Assembly: GCA_016806145.1 (NCBI GenBank) | Contig: CP063167.1 | Coordinates: forward strand, 1,608,501-1,672,500 | From: Variovorax paradoxus | GTDB lineage: Bacteria > Pseudomonadota > Gammaproteobacteria > Burkholderiales > Burkholderiaceae_C | DNA: 64,000 nt | Direction of reading: 5' to 3' | Shown: positions 1 through 9,312 of the stretch, piece by piece | How the letters are laid out: the number at the start of each line of letters is the position of its first letter | Numbering within the stretch: position 1 is the stretch's first letter | The notes under the pieces: generated by a model | The model's database searches: none | Seen by the model: the letters and a program-made list of their open reading frames with translations, nothing else | What the model was told of the DNA's origin: nothing | Program-made: the position numbers and the translations under genes

Positions 1-432
1 CTGGTCGACGAGGCGCGTGCCGGCGGCGCGACCATCGTCTGCGGCGGCGAGCCGCGCGCGGGCGCCGGCAACTTCTATCCGCTCACGCTGGTCACCGACA
101 TCGCGGACGGCGCGAGCCTGGTCGACGAGGAGCAGTTCGGCCCGGTGTTGCCGGTGATCCGCTACCGCGACATCGACGACGCGATCGCGCAGGCCAACCG
201 CGTCGACGTGGGCCTGGGCGCCTCCGTCTGGGGCACCGACATCGAGCAGGCGCGCGCCGTCGCGTCGCGCATCGAAGCCGGCACCGTGTGGATCAACCAG
301 CACGGTGCGATCCACCCGATGGTGCCCTTCGGCGGCGTCAAGGGCTCGGGCTGGGGCCTGGAGTTCGGCATCGACGGGCTCAAGGCGGTCACGCAGCCGC
401 AGGTGATCAGCCTGAAGAAGAAGCCGCAGTAG
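1..432 (+). CDS. Aldehyde dehydrogenase, C-terminal part (5' end outside window)
   Basis: The frame is open from the first base and gives the last 143 residues of an NAD(P)-dependent aldehyde dehydrogenase, which oxidises an aldehyde to its acid in the cytoplasm. Conserved late-family segments are visible: EEQFGPVLPVI near residues 43-53 and PFGGVKGSGWG near 109-119, the usual C-terminal signature. The catalytic Cys and Glu would lie upstream of the window, so activity cannot be judged. No substrate can be assigned from this fragment. A strong hairpin follows the stop, so it is probably the last gene of its transcript. Confidence 0.93.
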   Translation: MVDEARAGGATIVCGGEPRAGAGNFYPLTLVTDIADGASLVDEEQFGPVLPVIRYRDIDDAIAQANRVDVGLGASVWGTDIEQARAVASRIEAGTVWINQHGAIHPMVPFGGVKGSGWGLEFGIDGLKAVTQPQVISLKKKPQ

Positions 433-456
433 CCAACGCCACGGAATGGCATGGGC

Positions 457-495
457 CGGCACGGGCTGGGCGTCGCGCACGCCCGGCCCGTGCCG
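457..495 (+). terminator. Strong GC hairpin after the aldehyde dehydrogenase
   Basis: Two 16-base arms, 457-472 and 480-495, pair with a single G-T mismatch around a 7-base loop. Only three T residues follow, so it is a stable stem with a weak U-tract. It starts 24 bases after the stop codon and is the best intrinsic-terminator candidate in the window. Confidence 0.6.
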
Positions 496-639
496 TTTGC
501 GGGTGTCGTGCTCCTACAGGACACCGCGCTGCGAACTGACCTGGCGATTTTTCGTGGGGCCTAAGTTGATTCACGTCGGGCATCCGGTCCGGCGGATCTC
601 AATCAACCGGCCTTGCCGGATTTCCCAAGGAGCATTTCC

Positions 640-933
640 ATGAATCGCACATCCCACCTGATCGCAGCCCTCGCACTCACCGCCGCCGGCGCCGCCTTCG
701 CGCAGGGCAACCCGCCCACCACCGCACCGCCGAACCCCGCCACCGCGGCCGGCCAGCAGAACCCCGCGGGCGGCCCGATGGGCACCACCGGCACCACGCC
801 GCAGAACAACACGGCCGGCACCTCGGGTGGCGCCACCATGTCGCAAGGCTCGGGCAGCATGAACCAGGGTTCGAGCAATACGAACATGGCCGCCGCCGAG
901 CCGATGCGTCCGGCACGCGCCGACCGCAACTGA
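640..933 (+). CDS. Small secreted low-complexity protein
   Basis: A 97-residue protein with a clear Sec signal peptide: a short basic start (MNRTSH), a hydrophobic core, and a cleavage site after A-F-A near residue 21. The mature part is almost entirely Pro, Thr, Asn, Gly, Ala, Ser and Gln, with no recognisable domain, so it is probably disordered in the periplasm or outside the cell. The start is set by an AAGGAG motif about 8 bases before this ATG; an earlier in-frame TTG at 613 has no such support. I do not recognise a function. Similar short Thr/Asn-rich exported proteins are common as hypotheticals in this bacterial group. Confidence 0.75.
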   Translation: MNRTSHLIAALALTAAGAAFAQGNPPTTAPPNPATAAGQQNPAGGPMGTTGTTPQNNTAGTSGGATMSQGSGSMNQGSSNTNMAAAEPMRPARADRN

Positions 934-949
934 GGCCGCGGCTTCAGTG

Positions 950-1624
950 ATGAAGACAGGCATTTCGTACTCGCGGGCGGCGGCGGCAGCGCTGCTGCTC
1001 GCGAGCGCGGCCGCGCTTGCGGCCCCGCCCAGGATGCCCGCGGCCCCGCTGACGGCCGATGCCCAGCGCATCGCCCAGGCCGCGGTCGCCGCGCGTGACA
1101 ACGCGGGCGGCGCCTTCGCGGTGGTCGACAAGAAGGCCGCGAGCGTCTTCGTCTTCGACGCGAAGGGCACGCTGCTCGGCGCGTCGCCGGTGCTGCTGGG
1201 CCTCGCGCGCGGCGACGATTCGGTGCCGGGCATCGGCGAACGCCCCATGGCCAAGATCCGTCCGCACGAACGCACCACGCCGGCCGGACGCTTCGCTTCC
1301 GAGCCGGGGCGCAACACGGGCGGCGAGGACATCGTCTGGGTCGACTACGACGCCGCGATCTCCATGCACCGCGTGCGCACCACCAACAAGGCCGACCGCC
1401 GGCTCGAGCGGCTCGCGTCGCCCACCATCGCCGACAACCGCATCTCCTACGGCTGCATCAACGTGCCCGCGGCCTTCTACGACGCCTACGTGAAGCCCGC
1501 ACTGGGTCAACGGCGCGGCGTGGTCTACGTGGTGCCCGAGTCTTCGCCGGTGGCCGCGCATTTCGACTTCCTGAATCCGGCGAAGGATGCGCGCGCGCCG
1601 TCGCCCGTGCGGCCGGCGCTGTAG
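950..1624 (+). CDS. L,D-transpeptidase-like (YkuD fold) exported protein
   Basis: 224 residues with an N-terminal signal peptide (hydrophobic stretch about 8-25). The catalytic region is at the C-terminal end: His140 in SMHRV and Cys169 in SYGCINVP. This matches the H...S-H-G-C-(I/V)-(N/R) pattern of L,D-transpeptidases, with Tyr replacing the usual His before Gly-Cys. The family forms 3-3 peptidoglycan cross-links or attaches proteins to the wall from the periplasm. The ATG at 950 is preferred over a GTG at 947. It lies 16 bases after the small secreted protein, so the two may be co-transcribed. Because the motif is non-canonical, enzyme activity is likely but not certain. Confidence 0.75.
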   Translation: MKTGISYSRAAAAALLLASAAALAAPPRMPAAPLTADAQRIAQAAVAARDNAGGAFAVVDKKAASVFVFDAKGTLLGASPVLLGLARGDDSVPGIGERPMAKIRPHERTTPAGRFASEPGRNTGGEDIVWVDYDAAISMHRVRTTNKADRRLERLASPTIADNRISYGCINVPAAFYDAYVKPALGQRRGVVYVVPESSPVAAHFDFLNPAKDARAPSPVRPAL

Positions 1625-1715
1625 GCATCGGCGAGCAGAACAGTCTTCGCACGCTCCTGCGACACAATGCCGCATGCCGACGCATGGCGGCATGTTCATC
1701 GTAGGAGACACACCC

Positions 1716-2216
1716 ATGGCAAGTGCGCATGCCGCGCCGCCCGTTCAGGACCCCGCGCTGCTGCGCCGCCTGCTGCGCGCCAAGGACCGCATGGACGCCG
1801 CCTCGCACGAGGAATGGCCGGTCGAGCGGCTGGCGCAGGTCAGTGGCGTTTCCGAAGCCCACTTCGCGCGCTCGTTCAAGCAGGCCTTCGGCACCCCGCC
1901 GCACCGCTACCTGCTGACGCGCCGCATCGAACGCGCGAGCGCGCTGCTGCGCGAGACCGAACTCTCCATCACCGACATCGCCTTCGCCACCGGCTGGTCC
2001 AGCCTCGGCACTTTCGGGCGCACCTTCCGCGACATCACGGGCGGCAGCCCGGGCGAGCTGCGCACGCGCGGCAAGGGCGAGGCGCGTGCCTTCGGGCCCG
2101 TGCCCGCCTGCATCGTCAGCGCCTCGCAGCGGCCCCATCTCGAAACAGCAGTTTCGGAGAAGCGCCGCCAGGCCGCCGCCGGTACAAACGAGGCCGAACC
2201 ACAGGAGATTCCATGA
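1716..2216 (+). CDS. AraC-family transcriptional regulator (HTH only)
   Basis: A 166-residue regulator in which residues about 10-110 form the double helix-turn-helix of AraC/XylS proteins (VERLAQVSGVSEAHFARSFK, then ITDIAFATGWSSLGTFGRTF). There is no N-terminal sensing domain, so it resembles short SoxS/MarA-type members. The start at 1716 has an AGGAG 8 bases upstream; an ATG at 1692 lacks one. Its stop overlaps the start of the following VOC-protein gene by four bases (ATGA), which implies translational coupling. AraC/VOC pairs of this arrangement are frequent in proteobacteria. Confidence 0.9.
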   Translation: MASAHAAPPVQDPALLRRLLRAKDRMDAASHEEWPVERLAQVSGVSEAHFARSFKQAFGTPPHRYLLTRRIERASALLRETELSITDIAFATGWSSLGTFGRTFRDITGGSPGELRTRGKGEARAFGPVPACIVSASQRPHLETAVSEKRRQAAAGTNEAEPQEIP

Positions 2217-2620
2217 GCCAAGGTATTGAAACGGTCGGTCTGTATGTGCGCGATCAGGAGGAGGCACTCGCCTTCTACGCGGGCAAGCTCGGCTTTCGCG
2301 TCCACACCGATGTCGGCAACGGCGACTATCGCTGGTTGACCGTGCAGCATCCCGAGCAGCCGGCGTTCCAGCTCGGCCTGTTCAAGCCCGGCCCGCCGGT
2401 TCACGACGCGGCCACGGCGCAGGCGCTGCAGGCGATCGTCGCCAAGGGTGCGATGCCGCCGCTGGTGCTGAGCGTCGACGACTGCCGCGCGAGCTATGAA
2501 CGGCTGCGCGACCAGGGCGTGGAGTTCACGCAGGAGCCGGTGGAGCGCTATGGCACCGTGGATGCCGGCTTCAGGGACCCGTCGGGCAACGGGTGGAAGA
2601 TGATCCAGCGCGCCGGGTAG
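2213..2620 (+). CDS. VOC superfamily (glyoxalase/bleomycin-resistance fold) protein
   Basis: 135 residues covering one whole VOC domain, which folds as paired beta-alpha-beta-beta-beta units around a metal site. Family signs are the opening VGLYVRDQEEALAFYAGKLGF and the closing RDPSGNGWKMIQ. Members include glyoxalase I, dioxygenases and antibiotic-binding proteins; nothing here picks the substrate. It is translationally coupled to the AraC-type gene by a four-base overlap and is presumably controlled with it. It is complete and has the usual single-domain length. Confidence 0.88.
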   Translation: MSQGIETVGLYVRDQEEALAFYAGKLGFRVHTDVGNGDYRWLTVQHPEQPAFQLGLFKPGPPVHDAATAQALQAIVAKGAMPPLVLSVDDCRASYERLRDQGVEFTQEPVERYGTVDAGFRDPSGNGWKMIQRAG

Positions 2621-2629
2621 GCGCCACCG

Positions 2630-3772
2630 TCAGCCGACGAAGTTGCCGCTGCTGTTCAGCAGGATCTGGCTGACCTGGCTGCTGGCGCGCGAACCGCCCG
2701 CGTAGTCGAAGCGCCAGCCGTCGAGGTCCACCGCGGCGCGGCGCTTGAACTGGGCCAGCAGCTTCGCGCGTCCCGGCTCGTTTCCCGCGCCGGCGATGAC
2801 GGCGCCCGCATAGCGGCCGCCGAGGTAGCCCGCGAAGCTGGTCGGCGAGGGCTCCTCGTCGAAGTAGCGCTGCAGCGCGTTGCGGTAGCTGCGCACGATC
2901 GCGACCTTGCTGGTGCCCGGGTCCGGCACCACGCGCGTGAAGATGATCGGCACGCCTTTGCCGGGGCTCAGCTGCAGGAAGGTATTGGTGTCGACGTCGG
3001 ACAGGCACACCACCGTGCGCTGCACGCCACGCCGAGCGAGGCCGCGCGTGAAAAGCGCCAGCTCGATGGCATCGCCCGTGAACAGCAGGAAGTAGGGCGT
3101 GCTGGCTGGAAGCTGGCCGCCGAAGGATTCGAGGTCGCGGCCCTTGGGTGCCGTCAGCACCTGCGCCTCGAGCTTGAGGCGTTCCGCGATCTGCGCCATG
3201 CCCGGCTGCAGCGCCGTGGCGTGAGCGGCGGTCGGGTACACGATGCCGATCCTGGCCACGCCCATGGTCGCGAGGTTCTTGAGCACGTGCCGGATCTGGT
3301 CCTCGCGCGATGCGAACAGGGCGAACAGATGGGGGTTCGCATCGAAGCGCGAATCGGCGAGCCAGGGCGCGACGTGCGCGATCTCGAGGCGGCTGCTTTC
3401 CGCATGCGCGAGGCTCGCGAGCGCGAGGCGCTCTCCCACGGTGCCCACCAGCGCCACCTGCGCGCTGTCCTCGCCGATGGCCTTCAGCGCGGCCTGCACC
3501 TCGGCATCCGAGTCGCCGACCTCCAAGGCCTTGAGCTGCACGTTGAGTCCCGTCGTGGCCTTGAGCTCCGCGAACGCGAGCCGAAAGCCGGTCGCGTAGT
3601 CGCGCGACAGCGCCTGCTGGCTCGGCGACACGTCCATGAGCTGCGTGACCCGTACCGGCGGCTGTTCGGCGGCGCGGGAACCCTGGGCGAAGCTGGCGCC
3701 GAAGGACGACGCGAAGGCCATGGCCGTCGCACCACGGAGGACTTGGCGACGGCTGGGGCGATGCAGGCTCAT
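2630..3772 (-). CDS. Periplasmic binding protein, branched-chain amino acid receptor type
   Basis: 380 residues. The N-terminus SRRQVLRG followed by a hydrophobic run is a twin-arginine-like signal ending near A-Q-G (about residue 31). The rest reads as a type I periplasmic binding fold of the Leu/Ile/Val-receptor kind (VRVTQLMDVSPSQQALSRDY, later VARIGIVYP). Such proteins bind a small solute for an ABC importer or act as sensor inputs. There is no permease or ATPase beside it, so it is an orphan here. It runs convergent to the VOC gene with a 9-base gap. Confidence 0.85.
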   Translation of the reverse strand: MSLHRPSRRQVLRGATAMAFASSFGASFAQGSRAAEQPPVRVTQLMDVSPSQQALSRDYATGFRLAFAELKATTGLNVQLKALEVGDSDAEVQAALKAIGEDSAQVALVGTVGERLALASLAHAESSRLEIAHVAPWLADSRFDANPHLFALFASREDQIRHVLKNLATMGVARIGIVYPTAAHATALQPGMAQIAERLKLEAQVLTAPKGRDLESFGGQLPASTPYFLLFTGDAIELALFTRGLARRGVQRTVVCLSDVDTNTFLQLSPGKGVPIIFTRVVPDPGTSKVAIVRSYRNALQRYFDEEPSPTSFAGYLGGRYAGAVIAGAGNEPGRAKLLAQFKRRAAVDLDGWRFDYAGGSRASSQVSQILLNSSGNFVG

Positions 3773-3833
3773 GCGGCCATGCTAGGGAGGATTTATGACA
3801 TGGATTTGCGCCGCCAGCGAGCAGCGCCCGCGG

Positions 3834-4460
3834 CTAGAGCTGGTCGATGCCGTTGCCCGCCGAGGCCGCGGCGCCGAGCGCGAAGCGCTGTTGCGTGCCC
3901 ACGTAGAAGCTCGCGCCGAAACGCCCCACGGGCTGGTAGTCCTGCAGCTGCACGCGCCAGCGCTCCGTGTCCACGAGCCCGTCGCGCACCGCGAGCCACT
4001 TCACGCGGCCGAAGAACACGTAGCGGCTCTCGGTTTCCATCGTCTCGTGCAGCACGCATTCGAAGGCCACGGGCGCCTCGGCGATGCGCGGTGGCGCGAC
4101 GCTGTTCGACGGGACTGCATGCAATCCGGCATGGGCGAGTTCGCTGGTTCCGCGCGGCAGTGAATCGCCACAGGCATGCATCTGCTCGGCCATCGCCTCG
4201 TCGGTCAGGTGCACGACGAACTCGCCGGTGCGCAGGATGTTGGCGGCCGTGTCCTTGATGCGCCCGTCATGCAGGCGGTTGATGCTCACGAAGACCAGGG
4301 GCGGATCTTCGCCCACCATGTTGAACATGCTGAAGGGCGCGGCATTGACCGTGCCCTCGGGCTCGAGCGTGGTGATCAGCGCGATCGGCCGCGGCACGAT
4401 GAGGCTCGCCATCAGCTTGTAGCGGGCGTAGGGGTCGAGGGCCTGGAAGTCGATGTCCAT
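3834..4460 (-). CDS. Flavin reductase-like FMN-binding split-barrel protein
   Basis: About 208 residues of a flavin reductase-type split barrel: PRPIALITTLEPEG near the start and NAAPFSMFNMVGEDPPLVFVSI are the characteristic flavin-binding segments. Family members reduce FMN/FAD with NAD(P)H, often for a two-component monooxygenase, or bind FMN as stand-alone oxidoreductases. No monooxygenase partner is nearby. I chose the ATG giving MDIDFQ; in-frame ATGs up to 4493 would add 11 residues, and none has a clear ribosome site. It diverges from the polyamine-type transporter operon across a region rich in TTGCATRC elements. Confidence 0.85.
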   Translation of the reverse strand: MDIDFQALDPYARYKLMASLIVPRPIALITTLEPEGTVNAAPFSMFNMVGEDPPLVFVSINRLHDGRIKDTAANILRTGEFVVHLTDEAMAEQMHACGDSLPRGTSELAHAGLHAVPSNSVAPPRIAEAPVAFECVLHETMETESRYVFFGRVKWLAVRDGLVDTERWRVQLQDYQPVGRFGASFYVGTQQRFALGAAASAGNGIDQL

Positions 4461-4705
4461 GGTTGAAAGCATCAATGATTTAAAAGATTGCATGCACTTT
4501 GTTTGAAGGTTTGCATGCGAATGGTGCGATATATGGTTCTCGAGGCCTCATTGTTGTGCGGCATGGAGTGTGGCTCAAACAGGGTGAAACGGGCGGTTTC
4601 ATTGGAGGATTCGAGAATTTCTGGGGTCGATGGCTGTTGGCACGAAGGATGCATGCGGCAAGGATCGTATGCAATCTATGTTCCACCCTTTCTGAAGGAG
4701 TCGTC
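4461..4705. promoter_or_regulatory. Divergent control region with four TTGCATRC-type elements
   Basis: The 245 bases between the flavin reductase and transporter genes are visibly richer in A and T than their surroundings. TTGCATGC occurs at 4488-4495 and again at 4511-4518; a variant ATGCATGC lies at 4649-4656; and an inverted TTGCATAC lies at 4667-4674 (GTATGCAA on this strand). Repeated half-sites in a divergent promoter suggest operators. The nearest downstream regulator that could read them is the GntR/FCD gene at 9313, but this link is inference. Confidence 0.45.
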
Positions 4706-5842
4706 ATGTCCGCAGCCCCGCTTCCGCCCTCGCGCGATCTCAGCCGTCGCACCTTCCTGCAAGCCGGCCTCGCCGCCGGTGCCGCGGCCGCCGGCGCGGC
4801 CTGGACCCCGGCCGATGCGGCGTCGCCCCAGGTGCTGAACTATCTGTCCTGGCCCGGCAATGCCGATCCCTACCTGATCGAGGCCTTCGAGAAGGCCCAC
4901 GGCGTGAAGGTGCGCATCAAGGAATACGTGGGCGGCGATCAGATGATGGCCGTCATCAACCAGTCCCCGCCCGGCAGCTTCGACGTCGTGCTCGCGGACG
5001 CCGAGTACATGCACCTGCTGCACGAGGCCGACTTCATCGAGGCGCTCGACCCCGCCGACTATCCGCTCAAGGACTACTGGCCCGAGTTCCAGAAATTCCC
5101 GCTGCACTGGTTCGACGGCAAGCTCTACGGCGTCATGACGGACTTCGGCTACCTGGGCCTGTCGTACAACACCAAGGCGTTCACGCCCAAGGAGGTGGCC
5201 TCCTATGCGGCGCTGTGGAGCGAGAAGGCCAAGGGAAAGGTCGGCCTGTTCGACTGGTACCTGCCGTCGATGGGCTCGATCAGCCTGGCCAACGGCAACC
5301 GCCCGCCCTTCGACATCGACAAGGCACGCTTCGAGGCCGTGAAGAAGAAGCTCTTCAGCCTCAAGCCGCAGGCCTCGGGCTTCTACACCGTCGCCGACAT
5401 CTTCTCGTCGATGACCAATGGCCGCGCCCAGCTCGTGCCCGGCATCGGCGAATGGATCACGCTCGGGCTGCGCCAGAACGGCGTGCCGGTCGACACCATC
5501 ATTCCGGAGGAGGGCGGGCTGCAGTGGACCGAGTCGCTGTCGATCGTCAAGGGCACGCCCAAGCGCGACCTCGCGCGCAAGTTCATCCAGTACACGACCT
5601 CGCCCGAGGGCCAGGTGCGCATGGCCACCAAGGCCGACAACAAGAAGAGCATTCCCTCGATGGCCGGCTGGAAGCTGCTCAACGAGACCAAGCCGAAGGA
5701 GGCCGAGATCCTGCGCATGACGCTCAAGGGGCCGAACGTGATGGATGAGTACAAGGCCAAGAAGATCCAGTTCCGCCAGCTGCCCTCGAAGCAGTCGATC
5801 GAGGACTGGAACGACGCGTGGAGCCAGTTCAAGAGCCTCTGA
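4706..5842 (+). CDS. ABC transporter substrate-binding protein, PotD/polyamine type
   Basis: 378 residues with a Tat-like signal (SRRTFLQAG, then an Ala-rich hydrophobic run ending before ASPQVLNYLSWPG). The mature protein follows the spermidine/putrescine receptor pattern, a type II binding fold delivering cargo to the permeases encoded next. AAGGAG 7 bases before the ATG fixes the start. It is first in a tight four-gene ABC operon (receptor, permease, permease, ATPase). PotD-family receptors carry polyamines but also many other cations and organic acids. The deaminase at the operon end hints at a nitrogen heterocycle, which is only an inference. Confidence 0.9.
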   Translation: MSAAPLPPSRDLSRRTFLQAGLAAGAAAAGAAWTPADAASPQVLNYLSWPGNADPYLIEAFEKAHGVKVRIKEYVGGDQMMAVINQSPPGSFDVVLADAEYMHLLHEADFIEALDPADYPLKDYWPEFQKFPLHWFDGKLYGVMTDFGYLGLSYNTKAFTPKEVASYAALWSEKAKGKVGLFDWYLPSMGSISLANGNRPPFDIDKARFEAVKKKLFSLKPQASGFYTVADIFSSMTNGRAQLVPGIGEWITLGLRQNGVPVDTIIPEEGGLQWTESLSIVKGTPKRDLARKFIQYTTSPEGQVRMATKADNKKSIPSMAGWKLLNETKPKEAEILRMTLKGPNVMDEYKAKKIQFRQLPSKQSIEDWNDAWSQFKSL

Positions 5843-5853
5843 GCGCGCGCACC

Positions 5854-6765
5854 ATGAACGCCTCCTCCACGCCATCGATGGCGATGGCTCCCGTGCCCGC
5901 CAGAGGCCGCGGGAGCGCGCGCCGCGGTCCCTCGCCCAGGACGGTACCGGTGCTGCTCGGCCTGCCCGTGCTGCTGTGGCAGCTCGTCTTCTTCGCGGCG
6001 CCGCTGCTGTTCCTCGTGGTCGTCACCTTCTGGCAGGTGCGCTCCTTCAAGCTGCAGCCGGCGCTGTCGCTCGACAACTGGACGCGCATCCTCGGCGCTT
6101 CGAACTTCCACCAGGCGGCGTTGCACAGTCTCGCGGTCTCGGCCACGGCCACGGTGCTCGCGCTGGCGATCGCGTTCCCGGCTGCCTACACGATCGCGTT
6201 CCGGCTGCCCGCGCGCTGGCGCGATGCCGCGATCGCGGCGCTGCTGGTGCCGGTGTTCTCGAGCTACATCCTGCGCATCTATGCATGGCAGATCGTGCTG
6301 AGCCCCGAGGGGCTCGCGAACACGCTGCTGGGCGCGCTCGGCGTGTCGGCGCTGCCCCTGCTGGGTGGCGCGCTGTCGCTGCAGATCGGCCTGCTGACGC
6401 TGAGCCTGCCGGTCGCGGTGCTGATCCTGGTGTTCGCGCTCGGCGGCGTGGACTCGTCGCTGGTCGAGGCCGCCGAGAACCTCGGCTGCAGGCGGCTGCG
6501 CGTGGTGGGCCACGTGCTGCTGCCGGCCATCCGCCCGGCGCTGGTGCTCGCGGGCTCGACCACCTTCCTGCTGGCTTTCGGCGACTACGTGAGCCCGGTG
6601 TTCATGACGGGCAGCAATCCACCGACCTTGTCGATCCTGATCGTCGACACCGTCAAGTCGGGGTCACAATGGCCGCGGGCCTCGGTGATCGGCGTCTGCA
6701 TGCTGGCGCTGCTCGGCCTCGTGCTGGGCCTGGCCCGGCGCCTGGGTGCGAGGAGCGCGGCATGA
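5854..6765 (+). CDS. ABC transporter permease, PotB type
   Basis: About 303 residues with six predicted membrane segments, beginning VPVLLGLPVLLWQLVFF. The EAA loop that contacts the ATPase is present (EAAENLGCRRLRVVGHVLLP). It pairs with the second permease to form the channel of the importer. The start at 5854 is the first ATG after the receptor stop, 11 bases away. A longer frame from 5818 would overlap the receptor gene, but the residues added look unlike the family. Its stop overlaps the next ATG (ATGA). Confidence 0.92.
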   Translation: MNASSTPSMAMAPVPARGRGSARRGPSPRTVPVLLGLPVLLWQLVFFAAPLLFLVVVTFWQVRSFKLQPALSLDNWTRILGASNFHQAALHSLAVSATATVLALAIAFPAAYTIAFRLPARWRDAAIAALLVPVFSSYILRIYAWQIVLSPEGLANTLLGALGVSALPLLGGALSLQIGLLTLSLPVAVLILVFALGGVDSSLVEAAENLGCRRLRVVGHVLLPAIRPALVLAGSTTFLLAFGDYVSPVFMTGSNPPTLSILIVDTVKSGSQWPRASVIGVCMLALLGLVLGLARRLGARSAA

Positions 6766-7601
6766 GCGGCATGACAGGCATCGACCACGCGCGCGCCAGG
6801 AAGATTTCGCGCGCCGCACAGTACGCCTGGCTGGCCCTGCTGTTCGCCTTCATCGCGGCGCCGATGCTGGTCATCGTCGTGTTCTCGTTCGACGCGAACC
6901 GCTATCCCACGATCCCGTGGGGCGGCTTCAGCCTGCAGTGGCAGCGCGCGATCCTCGACGACGAGATGGTGCGCGACGCCTTCGTCAACACGCTGGTGGT
7001 CGCGCTCGGCACCGCGGTGCTCTCGACCGTGCTCGGCTTCGCGGCCGCCTACCTCGACCACCGCTATCGCTACCGCGGCAAGTCGGCCTTCGCGATGCTG
7101 GTGGCCATTCCGCCGGCCGTGCCGGCCACCATCCTCGGCATGGCGATGCTGGCCTTCCTGTCGCGCATCGGCCTGTTCGGCCGGGTCGAGGCCATCGTCG
7201 CCTGCCACGTGGCGATCGCGACCTCGTTCTCGATGGCGATCATCCGCCTGCGCCTCGGCGAACTGGGGCCCGACATGGAGCAGGCGGCCTGGAACATGGG
7301 CGCGTCACCCGCCACGGGCCTGGTGCGCGTCGTGATCCCGTTCTGCCGTTCGTCGCTGATCGCCTCCTTCTTCCTCGCGGCGGCGGTCTCGTTCGACGAA
7401 TTCATGATCGCCTGGTTCGTCGGCGGCGTGCACGAGACCTTGCCGGTGCGCATCCTCAACCTGCTGCAGGGCCAGGTGAGTCCGAAGATCAACGCCATCG
7501 GCACCGTGGTGCTGGCGGTCAGCGTGGCGCTGGTGCTGCTCGCGCAGCGCTTCATGGGCGTGCGGGCCGGACGACCGGCCGCGCGCACCGCAACCGAGTG
7601 A
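6762..7601 (+). CDS. ABC transporter permease, PotC type
   Basis: 279 residues with six membrane segments, opening after a short cytoplasmic tail with YAWLALLFAFIAAPMLVIVV. The EAA loop reads EQAAWNMGASPATGLVRVVIP. It is the second half of the transport channel and is translationally coupled to the PotB-like gene by a four-base overlap. Length and topology are those expected of PotC-type permeases. The ATPase gene follows after 7 bases. Confidence 0.92.
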   Translation: MSGMTGIDHARARKISRAAQYAWLALLFAFIAAPMLVIVVFSFDANRYPTIPWGGFSLQWQRAILDDEMVRDAFVNTLVVALGTAVLSTVLGFAAAYLDHRYRYRGKSAFAMLVAIPPAVPATILGMAMLAFLSRIGLFGRVEAIVACHVAIATSFSMAIIRLRLGELGPDMEQAAWNMGASPATGLVRVVIPFCRSSLIASFFLAAAVSFDEFMIAWFVGGVHETLPVRILNLLQGQVSPKINAIGTVVLAVSVALVLLAQRFMGVRAGRPAARTATE

Positions 7602-7608
7602 GGACTGG

Positions 7609-8709
<1,101 letters not shown>

Positions 8710-8733
8710 CGCCCCTTCGAAACTGGAGCACAC

Positions 8734-9240
8734 ATGTACGAAGAGAGATTCATGCGGCAGGCGCTGGCCTTGTCCGCGCAGGCACTCGCCAAACCCGGCA
8801 CCGAACCCTTCGGCGCGGTGATCGTGAAGGGCGGCCAGGTGGTCGGCGAGGGCTTCAACCATTCGGTCGCGCACTTCGACCCGACCTCGCATGGCGAGGT
8901 CGAGGCCATCCGCGATGCCTGCCGGCGGCTGCGCCGCGTCGACCTGTCGGACTGCGAGCTGTATTCGTCGTGCGAGCCATGCGCGATGTGCGTGGCCGCG
9001 ATGCGCGTGGCGGGCATCCGTCGGCTGTTCCATGCCGCGACGCTCGCGCAATCGGGCGCGGCCTTCGAGGGCCTGCCCGTGACGGCACGCCATCCCATCG
9101 ACGTGGACGAGCTGCGCCGCGTGGCCGGTGCCACGCTCGCCGAGGGCCTGACGCCCGCCGAGCAGCACCTGCCGTGGGATGCGATCGAGATCCTCGAGGC
9201 CTGGGCTGCGCCGCGCAAGGTGCCGCCACCCTCCCGTTGA
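8734..9240 (+). CDS. Nucleoside/nucleobase deaminase (CDA fold, guanine deaminase-like)
   Basis: 168 residues of the zinc-dependent cytidine deaminase superfamily. The zinc-site motifs are complete: His53-Gly-Glu55 (HGE) and Pro82-Cys83-x-x-Cys86 (PCAMC). Such enzymes hydrolytically remove an amino group from guanine, cytosine, adenosine in tRNA or related rings. The short length and sequence around PCAMC are closer to guanine/cytosine deaminases than to TadA, but the substrate is not decided. It sits between the ABC importer and a GntR regulator, which suggests the importer brings in its substrate or a precursor. Confidence 0.85.
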   Translation: MYEERFMRQALALSAQALAKPGTEPFGAVIVKGGQVVGEGFNHSVAHFDPTSHGEVEAIRDACRRLRRVDLSDCELYSSCEPCAMCVAAMRVAGIRRLFHAATLAQSGAAFEGLPVTARHPIDVDELRRVAGATLAEGLTPAEQHLPWDAIEILEAWAAPRKVPPPSR

Positions 9241-9312
9241 GCGGGGCACCGGCACGGCCGCGGGCGCAATAATCGCGCTTCCCGATCCTTTCGCCACGCG
9301 ACACCCAGCCCC

